Source: Methanoregula sp.
GTDB lineage: Archaea; Halobacteriota; Methanomicrobia; Methanomicrobiales; Methanospirillaceae
DNA: 21,363 nucleotides
Direction of reading: 5' to 3'
Assembly: GCA_023228295.1 (NCBI GenBank)
Contig: JALOBP010000057.1
Span: 1-21,363, forward strand
The notes below the pieces were generated by a model. That model had not been told where the DNA came from, did not search any database, and was given only the letters and a program-made list of their open reading frames with translations. Of this stretch, positions 15,570 through 21,363 are shown one piece after another. Position 1 is the first letter of the stretch; every line of letters starts with the position of its first letter. The translations under genes were made by a program, and so were the position numbers.

Positions 15570-15881
15570 ATGCACCGCATCATCGAACAGAACCTAAGCG
15601 AGATTATCAGGATATGCACTCACCGCAGGGTCCGGCGTCTCGCAGTATTCGGCTCTGCAACTGATGACCGGTTTGATCCTGACAGAAGCGATCTTGATCT
15701 GCTTGTTGAATTTGAGAAGATGCAACCTGCGGAGCATGCAGACCAGTACTTCGGGCTCGCAGAAGATCTCGAACAACTGCTCAACCGCCCGGTTGATCTT
15801 GTCGAGCCAGGTGGAGTCCGCAATCCGTATTTCCGCAAATCCCTTGAAGATACGCAGGTCGAAATTTATGCTGCCGCATGA
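15570..15881 (+). CDS. mntA: MntA-type minimal nucleotidyltransferase (antitoxin)
   Basis: The 103-residue product is a minimal nucleotidyltransferase. The motif VFGSATDDRFDPDRSDLDLLVEF (about 28-50) provides the GS box and the two metal-binding aspartates of SDLDLLV. EDLEQLLNRPVDLVEPGGVRNPY follows, where the third acidic residue usually lies. In characterised HepT-MntA pairs this enzyme neutralises the HEPN toxin by adding AMP to a tyrosine next to its RNase motif. The ATG at 15570 gives the usual length and start (MHRIIEQNLSEIIRICT). No strong ribosome binding site precedes it. The end overlaps the hepT start by 14 bases, as is common for these pairs. The motifs are intact, although the partner is frameshifted. 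Confidence 0.9.
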   Translation: MHRIIEQNLSEIIRICTHRRVRRLAVFGSATDDRFDPDRSDLDLLVEFEKMQPAEHADQYFGLAEDLEQLLNRPVDLVEPGGVRNPYFRKSLEDTQVEIYAAA

Positions 15882-16219
15882 GACAAAGAAATATTTTTTT
15901 GATATCGCGGAATCTTCCGATCTGATTGCGCAATTTACTGCTGGCAAGACTCTTGCCGATTACCAGAATGATCCTTTACTTCGATCGGGTGTTGAACGCC
16001 AGTTTGAAATTATTGGGGAAGCACTCAATCAGGCTATCCAGCACGACCCCCTCTGTTGCAGAGTTGATCAGCAACTCATCGAGGATTATTTCCTTCCGCA
16101 ACCGGCTGATTCATGGGTACGCAACAATTTCAGACCACGTTGTCTGGGGTGTTATTGAAACCAACCTGCCCGTGCTTAACCGTGAAGTGAAGGCTCTCCT
16201 GGAAAACGCTGATGACTAA
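15868..16219 (+). pseudogene. hepT: HepT-type HEPN toxin gene, frameshifted
   Basis: The first part from ATG 15868 reads MLPHETKKYFFDIAES and FEIIGEALNQAIQHDP, as in HEPN toxins. It then goes astray and ends at 16158 in unrelated residues. The next frame supplies the rest, ending at 16219: SVAELI, RIISFRNRLIHGYATI, VVWGVIETNLPVL. It includes the RNase motif RNRLIH with the neighbouring Tyr. Removing one C from the run of five at 16047-16051 restores a continuous 116-residue protein of normal HepT length. As it stands, the product would lack the catalytic motif and be inactive. The cause could be a real mutation, a slippery or phase-variable tract, or a sequencing error. It overlaps mntA by 14 bases. 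Confidence 0.88.
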
Positions 16220-16311
16220 TTTATCATAGCGATCGTACCTCCTTCCAAACGCTCCGGTACATGCCCGTCCCGGTGCCCGTTCCTGTTCCGGGCAATTGTC
16301 AAACGGCTAGC

Positions 16312-16363
16312 GATCACCGGCACAAGGCTGGACCGTTACGCGGAGACCCGGCCAGCCCCCGGG
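16312..16363. repeat. 52-bp hairpin repeat, copy B
   Basis: This is a direct copy of 15187-15238 with four substitutions, one of which falls on the bulged base of the stem. The last 31 bases, from CCGTTACGCG through the final CCCCCGGG, are identical in both copies. Confidence 0.8.
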
Positions 16364-16412
16364 CTCGGAAAAAATAATCAATAGGGCTGCAATCCATCCG
16401 ATACGTAAAAAT

Positions 16413-16433
16413 ACTAGGATAATTTAAACTAGT
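16413..16433. promoter_or_regulatory. inverted repeat, probable PadR operator
   Basis: ACTAG and CTAGT face each other across 11 AT-rich bases, ending 5 bases before the padR ATG. TACGTAAAAATAC at 16402-16414 is a candidate TATA region about 30 bases before the ATG. The dyad would then lie between TATA and start site, where a bound dimer would block transcription. PadR regulators usually repress their own promoter, so this is the likely site. Confidence 0.45.
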
Positions 16434-16438
16434 ACATA

Positions 16439-17137
16439 ATGACCCAACGTAGCAGGCCGACATCAGATCCCGACAAAATAATTCAGGCCATTAAACAGAT
16501 GAAACATTCAACCCCAATCAAGCTCTCGGAACTTCTTATCCTTGGGTTATTATCCCACCGGTCCCTGAGCGGGTACGAGATATTCCGGTTCATTGAGAAA
16601 AAAGCAGACTCATCAAACGCGTGGCTCAGGCTGAACAAGACCACCGTGTACAATAAATTGTCGCGGATGAACGAGGCCGGGCTTATCCGGTTGCTGGAAC
16701 GAATCGTTGAACAGAACAAACCGCCCAGGACCGTATACGAGATCACTGATGAAGGAAAGGAGCACCTGAAACACATCCTTCTTTCCAGTGCAGAGAATCC
16801 TCCGGGAATCTTTGTCAATTTTTACCTTGACCTGCCATTCTACCACATCTTGAAAAAGGATGAGATTACCCATATCCTGCAGAATCGTATTGTGCAGCTC
16901 GATATCCTCATTGAAGCGTCCACGCTCTATTCGGCAATCATGCCCGACTCCCTCTTAAAGATCCTCGTTGACAGCCAGGCCGACATGTTCCGGACAATAC
17001 AAAAATCGGTCCGCCACATCCTCGAACGGATTGAGGGTGATGAAACTGCTGAATTCTTCAACATCGGTGAGATCAATGACGAAAAGATATTCCGGGCCAT
17101 GGAAACCGCCCGGGGCCGGCAGGGAAGTTCATCATGA
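16439..17137 (+). CDS. PadR-family transcriptional regulator
   Basis: The 232-residue product has a PadR-type winged helix at about residues 25-110: LSELLILGLLSHRSLSGYEIFRFIEK, then NKTTVYNKLSRMNEAGLIRLLE, then RTVYEITDEGKEHLKHIL, the wing and the following helix typical of the family. The C-terminal half (about 115-232) is helical and probably dimerises. The start is taken at ATG 16439; it lacks a ribosome binding site, which suits a leaderless transcript. ATG 16502 (MKHSTPIKL) would still keep the whole DNA-binding domain. The stop overlaps the ATPase start by four bases (ATGA), so regulator and transporter are one operon and PadR probably represses it until an effector binds. Confidence 0.88.
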   Translation: MTQRSRPTSDPDKIIQAIKQMKHSTPIKLSELLILGLLSHRSLSGYEIFRFIEKKADSSNAWLRLNKTTVYNKLSRMNEAGLIRLLERIVEQNKPPRTVYEITDEGKEHLKHILLSSAENPPGIFVNFYLDLPFYHILKKDEITHILQNRIVQLDILIEASTLYSAIMPDSLLKILVDSQADMFRTIQKSVRHILERIEGDETAEFFNIGEINDEKIFRAMETARGRQGSSS

Positions 17138-17988
17138 TAACCGTCCGTGACCTCTCGTTCACGTACCCGTCAGCAACCGCCCCCGCTGTTGAGGGAATCT
17201 CCTTTGCGATCAAAAAAGGGGAGATCTTCGGATTCCTCGGGCCCAACGGTGCTGGAAAGAGCACGACACAGAAAATTCTCACCGGCCTCATCCGGGGATA
17301 CCGCGGCGACGTGTCCGTTCTTGGAAAAAAACTGGCTGACTGGTCCCACGATTACTATGAACAGATCGGCGTCTGCTTTGAACTGCCAAACCATTACCCG
17401 AAACTCACTGCACGGGAGAACCTGGCCTTATTTGGGTCATTCTATTCAGGAAAAACCGCCGACCCGGAAACTCTCCTGCAGATGGTGGGCCTTGAGGAGA
17501 ATATGAACAAACGCGTGGGATCGTTTTCCAAGGGAATGAGGATGAAGCTCAACATCGCCCGCTGCCTCCTCCACGATCCGCAGATCCTGTTCCTTGACGA
17601 ACCAACCTCCGGTCTCGACCCTGCAAGTGCCCGGCAAATCAAGGACATCATCATTAAAAAGAAAAACGAAGGCAAAACGATCTTTTTGACAACCCACAAC
17701 ATGGCACTCGCCGACGAACTCTGCGACGCGGTCTCCTTCATGGTGAACGGAAAAATCTGCATCACGGAAAGCCCGCGCCAGCTGAAACTCCAGTACGGAA
17801 AACGGATTGTCCGGGTCGAATACCTGACGGATGCAAAGAATCATTCTTCTGAGTTCCCGCTGGACGGTCTTGGCAGCAACCACGATTTTCTCACGCTTTT
17901 AAAGAGTGCCGAGATCCAGACGATGCATACCGAAGAAGCGACCCTTGAGGACATTTTCCTCTCGGTCACCGGAAGAGGCCTGCAATGA
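17134..17988 (+). CDS. ABC transporter ATP-binding protein (ABC-2 type exporter)
   Basis: The 284-residue ATPase has Walker A GPNGAGKST (36-44), signature FSKGMR (131-136) in place of the usual LSGGQ, Walker B ILFLDEP (151-157) with Glu156 for catalysis, the D-loop SGLD and the switch His188 (TTHNM). The Q-loop region reads CFELPNHYPKLTARENL without an obvious glutamine, as in some ABC-2 exporters. The C-terminal extension from about residue 215 is typical of drug or polysaccharide export ATPases. It overlaps padR by four bases at its start and the first permease by four at its end. The substrate is unknown. Confidence 0.93.
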   Translation: MITVRDLSFTYPSATAPAVEGISFAIKKGEIFGFLGPNGAGKSTTQKILTGLIRGYRGDVSVLGKKLADWSHDYYEQIGVCFELPNHYPKLTARENLALFGSFYSGKTADPETLLQMVGLEENMNKRVGSFSKGMRMKLNIARCLLHDPQILFLDEPTSGLDPASARQIKDIIIKKKNEGKTIFLTTHNMALADELCDAVSFMVNGKICITESPRQLKLQYGKRIVRVEYLTDAKNHSSEFPLDGLGSNHDFLTLLKSAEIQTMHTEEATLEDIFLSVTGRGLQ

Positions 17989-18683
17989 AACACCTTGCAC
18001 CAATGGTCCGGTGGTATCTCCTGCTTGATTACCGGTTTAATATCATCCACATCTCGCTTGTCACGGTCGCGCTCTGGAGTATTCTTCTTTATGTTTTTCC
18101 GCCCGCAAACACTGCAAAAATCGTCGGGGCCCTGATCTTTCTGGACCCTGCGATCCTTGGCTTCGTGTTTATCGGCGCACTCGTCCTGTACGAGAAGACC
18201 AATCGCTCCCTGCAGGCCCTGACCGTGACCCCTATGGAGTCCCGTGAATACCTGCTCACCCACATCATCACGCTTACTACAATTGCCCTCATTGCCAGCC
18301 TCGTGCTGGTGGCCCTGACCCGCGGTGTGGCAGTCAATTACCTGTACTTTGTCACCGGTGTTATCCTCACGTCGGTCTTCTTTGTGCTTGCCGGTTTTAT
18401 TGCCGTGAGCCGGTTCTCAAGCGTGAATGAATACTTCATCGCCGGCTCGGTTGCCTTACTTGTCCTGAACGCACCGCTCATCTATCATTTCGGCCTGTCA
18501 GACAGCTGGCTGTTTTTCCTCTTCCCAACCCAGGCATCGCTGCTTTTGTTGTCCGGGATATTTGAACCGGTTTCACTCCCGGACAGCGTCTATGCAGTCG
18601 TTATGTTATCGATATGGATCGCTATCGGGTACCTCTTTGCAAAAAAGATGTTTTATACCCATATCGTGCTTGGGGGGCAGTAA
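17985..18683 (+). CDS. ABC transporter permease (ABC-2 type), first subunit
   Basis: The 232-residue product has six probable membrane helices, at about residues 16-38, 50-68, 88-108, 115-141, 148-166 and 199-217. The polar segment LYEKTNRSLQALTVTPMESREYLL (about 68-91) matches the cytosolic coupling helix seen in ABC-2 permeases. The arrangement (one ATPase, two small permeases) resembles the actinobacterial fluoroquinolone exporter set, and some methanogen homologues carry that label. I would not transfer the substrate. The ATG overlaps the ATPase stop codon. Confidence 0.88.
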   Translation: MKHLAPMVRWYLLLDYRFNIIHISLVTVALWSILLYVFPPANTAKIVGALIFLDPAILGFVFIGALVLYEKTNRSLQALTVTPMESREYLLTHIITLTTIALIASLVLVALTRGVAVNYLYFVTGVILTSVFFVLAGFIAVSRFSSVNEYFIAGSVALLVLNAPLIYHFGLSDSWLFFLFPTQASLLLLSGIFEPVSLPDSVYAVVMLSIWIAIGYLFAKKMFYTHIVLGGQ

Positions 18684-18684
18684 C

Positions 18685-19392
18685 ATGGTTGATGTTCTCC
18701 TGCTTGCAGCAAATGACCTGAAGATGATCGTGCGGGACAGGATGCTGGCTATTGTCTTCTGTCTGCCATTCCTCTTCCTCATTGCCGGCGCGTGGGTGAT
18801 CCCGCAGGTCTCTGAGCGGATCTTTGACCTGGCACCCTATTCCTGCCTGATCATGTCATTTGTGCTTATCCAGATTGCGGTGATCTTTGGTTTTGTATAC
18901 GCGTTCCTGATGATCGATGAACGGGATGAAAATATTCTCAATGCCTTGCGGGTTGTGCCGGTATCTGCCCCGGTTTTTTTAGCTTCTCGCTTATTATTTG
19001 CATCAGTTTTCACATTTCTCAATTCCATCCTCTCATTTGTCATCCTCGGCTTAGTGAAGATCCCGTTTCCGGCAATCTTCCTCATCTCCCTCACATTTGC
19101 ATTACTTGCACCAATAATCGCACTCGTCATCGTTACTTTTTCCGGTAACAAGGTGGATGCTATTGCGATGTTCAAGGGAGTTGACCTTTTTGTCCAGCTC
19201 CCCCTTGTGAGCCTTTTCATATCAGGTTCGTGGAAGTTTGTGTTCGGTATTATCCCCCATTTCTGGACAATTTATGTCTTTGAGGAATTGTTGCTCACCG
19301 GATCGCTTGACTTTGCTGCATTATGTCTCGGAATGGTCCTGCAGGTTGTGCTCCTTGCGGGATTGATTCGCAGATTTTCCAATACCGGATAA
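18685..19392 (+). CDS. ABC transporter permease (ABC-2 type), second subunit
   Basis: The 235-residue product begins at ATG 18685, one base after the first permease stop, with a run of six G as ribosome binding site. The upstream in-frame extension is only the other permease read in another frame. It has six probable helices (about 20-40, 50-75, 95-115, 120-145, 155-175 and 205-230). The cytosolic stretch MIDERDENILNALRVVPVS matches the coupling region of the first permease (YEKTNRSLQALTVTPME), so the two are distant paralogues and probably form a heterodimer around the ATPase. Confidence 0.88.
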   Translation: MVDVLLLAANDLKMIVRDRMLAIVFCLPFLFLIAGAWVIPQVSERIFDLAPYSCLIMSFVLIQIAVIFGFVYAFLMIDERDENILNALRVVPVSAPVFLASRLLFASVFTFLNSILSFVILGLVKIPFPAIFLISLTFALLAPIIALVIVTFSGNKVDAIAMFKGVDLFVQLPLVSLFISGSWKFVFGIIPHFWTIYVFEELLLTGSLDFAALCLGMVLQVVLLAGLIRRFSNTG

Positions 19393-19464
19393 AGACACCA
19401 TGGCAAAAAGCCCGTTCCCATCCCACGGTCAGCCAGATCGCCCCCATCCCGGCTGCCCCACACA

Positions 19465-19599
19465 GAATCCTTCGGATTCATCTCGTGTCTCATCTCCGAT
19501 GAGATTCAACATAGTGCTGATTCCACCTCATGCTAAAAAAACCCGTCACGGTCCGACAGGTCATCAGATCTGGAGGAAGAGATGAATCCATAAGGAATC
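19465..19599. repeat. long-range inverted repeat, MITE-like or RNA stem
   Basis: GAATCCTTCGGATTCATCTC at 19465-19484 is the approximate reverse complement of 19579-19599 (GAGATGAATCCATAAGGAATC). The central GGATTCATCTC/GAGATGAATCC part is perfect. The 94 bases in between include a seven-pair hairpin TCTCATC-TCC-GATGAGA (19488-19504). This could be a degenerate miniature transposon or the closing stem of a structured RNA. Confidence 0.45.
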
Positions 19600-19646
19600 T
19601 TCGATGTCAGATAACCCGCAACTTCGGGAATCCTAAAATCCCCTTC

Positions 19647-19662
19647 GAAGACTTATGTCTTC
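19647..19662. repeat. small hairpin GAAGAC-TTAT-GTCTTC
   Basis: A perfect six-pair stem with a four-base loop, 84 bases past the previous hairpin-containing region and just before another stem (19670-19693). Confidence 0.4.
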
Positions 19663-19669
19663 TCGAGCC

Positions 19670-19693
19670 GGGCATTCCCTGACAGGAATACCC
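19670..19693. repeat. small hairpin GGGCATTCC / GGAATACCC
   Basis: Nine-base arms with one mismatch around a six-base loop. It follows the hairpin at 19647 by seven bases. Confidence 0.45.
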
Positions 19694-19751
19694 GACTTAC
19701 TAAAACAGTCCTTCTTTTCATTGAGGTGAGGGACAAACGATCCGGATTTCC

Positions 19752-19774
19752 GGGAAAAAATCTTGTTTTTTCCC
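19752..19774. terminator. hairpin GGGAAAAAA-TCTTG-TTTTTTCCC
   Basis: A perfect nine-pair stem that carries six T on either strand. It lies between convergent transcripts (ABC operon rightwards, methyltransferase leftwards) and could stop both. It is 360 bases beyond the ABC operon and 166 beyond the methyltransferase stop, so the role is a guess. Confidence 0.4.
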
Positions 19775-19939
19775 TGTTGACCATCCCCGCCAGTTTTCCA
19801 GACGATCACCCACTGTAACTCTGCTATACACTGTCACTTTTTTCAGAAATTTCGAATGCTAAAACGCATGAGACATGAGAATATGAATGTTTCCGAAATT
19901 TTGTCTCACGAGGAATGTGGGGAAAATTCCGGATTATTT

Positions 19940-20782
19940 TCAACCCAGTCTGAACGCCAGGATCCGGTGAGCCTTCCTTGCAGCAGAGAAAAGACCTGCG
20001 ATTCTGAAGAATAATCGGTAACTTAAATCAAGCTTTCTGATCTCATCCGATTGCGTAAAATACCATTCTTCGACAAGGGATATCCCCTCATTCCATCGTT
20101 CAATCTCCCCGGCATCATCCGTTCCCCAGCAAACACCAGCACCGGTTTTTCCGATTGAGGGGTGTTTTGCCATGCCTTTAACCGCCTTTTCGCTGAACGC
20201 GTCAAAAATCAGCAGGCTTCCGGGAAAAACCGCCTGTAGTTTGAGCACCACGGATCTGACATCCTTATCAGGGAGGTACATGAAAAGCCCCTCAGCGATT
20301 ATGAGAAACGGCCCTGGATTTTTAGCAGGAATATCCGTCCACTCCAGGTTCGTGACCGATGAAGGGAGAAGATGGTAACGGTCCGATTCACTATGGAAAG
20401 ATCTTTTCAACTCAATCACATCGGGATAATCAAGGTCGTACCATCTCGTCCTTCCATTGTCAACCCGAAAAAACCGGGAATCAAGACCGCAACCCAGGGA
20501 GAGGACGGTACCGTCCGGACTGGATTTTTGGAACTCTTCTGTATATTGATCGATTTTTTTTGCCCGTATGCAGATTGTCACGTGAGTCTGTTTTGGAACT
20601 TTCAATGATGTGAAGTCATAATCAATGCTCTCAACCATCCTGACGGCATTTTGGTCGGATATTATCGCGTTCTCTTTCACACTTTCACGTGCTTTGCAGA
20701 TGAGAGGAACAAGTAATGTTTCCTTCTCCTTATCAAATCTGATTTTATAGTGTTCCAATTTATCCCCTCGTACACTGAACAT
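19940..20782 (-). CDS. SAM-dependent methyltransferase, LCM/TcmP-like
   Basis: The 280-residue product has a Rossmann methyltransferase core. The SAM-binding motif VLSLGCGLDSRFFRV is at residues 93-107, the ribose-binding acidic WYDLDYPDVIELKR at 114-127, and IIAEGLFMYLP at 161-171. LGCG-DSR-R and DLDYPDV are characteristic of the leucine carboxyl methyltransferase family (PF04072), which includes the O-methyltransferase TcmP of tetracenomycin synthesis. The substrate is not predictable from sequence; it is probably a carboxylate or hydroxyl on a small molecule. The gene stands alone and is AT-richer than its neighbours, which suggests acquisition. ATG 20782 is used; a TTG at 20758, preceded by GAGGGG, would start at EHYKIRF and has the better ribosome binding site. 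Confidence 0.85.
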   Translation of the reverse strand: MFSVRGDKLEHYKIRFDKEKETLLVPLICKARESVKENAIISDQNAVRMVESIDYDFTSLKVPKQTHVTICIRAKKIDQYTEEFQKSSPDGTVLSLGCGLDSRFFRVDNGRTRWYDLDYPDVIELKRSFHSESDRYHLLPSSVTNLEWTDIPAKNPGPFLIIAEGLFMYLPDKDVRSVVLKLQAVFPGSLLIFDAFSEKAVKGMAKHPSIGKTGAGVCWGTDDAGEIERWNEGISLVEEWYFTQSDEIRKLDLSYRLFFRIAGLFSAARKAHRILAFRLG

Positions 20783-21153
20783 GAAAAATTATACTCGATT
20801 CTCTCAATTTTTTTGAATCATCTGGAACCCATTTGATTCGATGAAATTCAGATTAATCATTATGTCGATGGTAAATACTATTGGTGACGATTATAATCAG
20901 ACATGAGGAATAATAACCTGATATCGTCGGGTAATTGGCAGTAATCGTGAGAGTGAACTGGGGGATTTTTACGCTCTCTTATTAAGCTCAAGCCCCCCAC
21001 CAACCCCGGTTCCCAGTGTAACCCCCCCACCACAACCATCATTCCCCTAAGGCAAACCCCCGGGCCGGGAACCTCAGCACAGCAGTGCCCCGCACCCGGT
21101 TCGTATTCATGGTTTCGCTCAAGCGTTTTTAGGTTCAGTTAGTCAGGATACAC
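20783..21153. other. AT-rich then C-rich intergenic region
   Basis: The first 150 bases are AT-rich and should hold the methyltransferase promoter. The rest switches to strongly C-rich plus-strand sequence. I see no gene or RNA in it. A seven-base inverted pair GGTTCCC (21008-21014) and GGGAACC (21067-21073) is present. Confidence 0.45.
20993..21028 (-). other. G-quadruplex motif on the minus strand
   Basis: Read on the minus strand, four G-runs of 7, 3, 4 and 6 bases are separated by loops of 7, 4 and 5 bases. This meets the usual four-run G-quadruplex pattern. It lies about 126 bases past the stop of the partial gene at 21154 and would be in that gene's 3' untranslated RNA, upstream of the methyltransferase. 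Confidence 0.5.
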
Positions 21154-21363
21154 TCATCCGCACTTCTGCGCAGAAAAATCCTGTAACTGGACCATAATAC
21201 TGTGGTTGACCAGTCCGGTCGGCCGGACCTTCTTGTCATTGCCAACGTAATAGCACTGGGCTGAAATGATCGGTACCCCGGAACCTTCCTGGATGAACGC
21301 AACATACCAGCCATCGGGAGCTTTTTTTGTTCTGATGGATTTGGTGGGGAACTGATCTGACGG
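21154..21363 (-). CDS. C-terminal end of an unidentified protein (runs off window end)
   Basis: Only the last 69 codons are visible, open to the window edge and ending in TGA. The translation includes TKKAPDGWYVAFIQEGSG, VPIISAQCYYVGND and VNHSIMVQLQDFSAQKCG. It has a beta-rich, soluble look with two cysteines and no transmembrane helix. I do not recognise the family; a secreted protein is possible. Confidence that it is coding comes from the open frame to the edge, the good amino-acid composition and the position. Confidence 0.65.
   Translation of the reverse strand, partial: PSDQFPTKSIRTKKAPDGWYVAFIQEGSGVPIISAQCYYVGNDKKVRPTGLVNHSIMVQLQDFSAQKCG

Larger units (their letters stand above)
16220..16438. 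other. intergenic region before the padR operon
   Basis: This 219-base stretch contains repeat copy B (16312-16363), an AT-rich promoter zone from about 16370 onward and the inverted repeat in front of padR. I see no gene in it. Confidence 0.5.
19393..19939. other. stem-loop-rich intergenic region between convergent genes
   Basis: No credible gene is present; a 61-codon frame at 19400-19585 is Pro/His/Ser-rich and lacks a ribosome binding site. The stretch contains five simple stem-loops and a long-range inverted repeat (19465-19484 with 19579-19599). It becomes AT-rich past 19740. Confidence 0.55.

Noticed and set aside
19400..19585. 61-codon frame just after the second permease
   Set aside because: It has no ribosome binding site, an odd Pro/His/Ser-rich composition, and spans inverted-repeat structure; no sign of coding.

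Overview
The window reads as chromosome of a methanogenic euryarchaeon, most likely of the Methanomicrobiales (Methanoregula-like). This is inferred from the gene families, not from a search. The pointers are a CHASE4/multi-PAS archaeal histidine kinase with an RHDILN-type H-box, a GGGP synthase for ether lipids, an archaeal GatCAB set, archaeal-style lipoprotein and tRNA features (no encoded CCA), TATA-like boxes and few hairpin-type terminators. Most genes are GC-rich; the last 1.5 kb is visibly richer in A+T.

Layout. 1-803 (-): 5' part of a dihydroorotase (pyrC) cut by the window edge. 959-2511 (+): a secreted or anchored protein of unknown function, a YwbE-like small basic protein and a lipoprotein. 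2626-2708 (-): tRNA-Leu(TAA). 2877-3071 (-): a 64-residue two-helix membrane protein. 3242-10093 (+): a tight five-gene operon holding an asparagine-synthase-like PP-loop enzyme, gatC, gatA, gatB and topA, with overlaps or 1-5 bp gaps throughout. 10098-13353 (-): a membrane histidine kinase followed by its single-domain receiver protein. 13624-15080 (+): GGGP synthase and a TrmJ-like SPOUT rRNA/tRNA methylase. 15081-16438: an accessory patch with an MntA/HepT (MNT/HEPN) toxin-antitoxin module whose HEPN gene is frameshifted. A perfect 37-bp direct repeat pair lies in front of the module, and two 52-bp hairpin repeats flank the patch. 16439-19392 (+): a PadR-type regulator, an ABC ATPase and two permeases (a probable export system). 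19393-19939: a stem-loop-rich intergenic stretch. 19940-20782 (-): an LCM/TcmP-like SAM methyltransferase. 21154-21363 (-): the 3' end of another gene.

How the genes work together. The core operon joins tRNA-dependent amidation (GatCAB makes Gln-tRNA or Asn-tRNA by amidating misacylated tRNA) with an asparagine-synthase domain that lacks its own glutaminase, plus DNA topoisomerase I. The kinase/receiver pair is a complete signalling unit with no DNA-binding output domain. The PadR-ABC block looks like a self-regulated efflux cassette. The accessory patch at 15.1-16.4 kb is where most of the unexplained structure sits.
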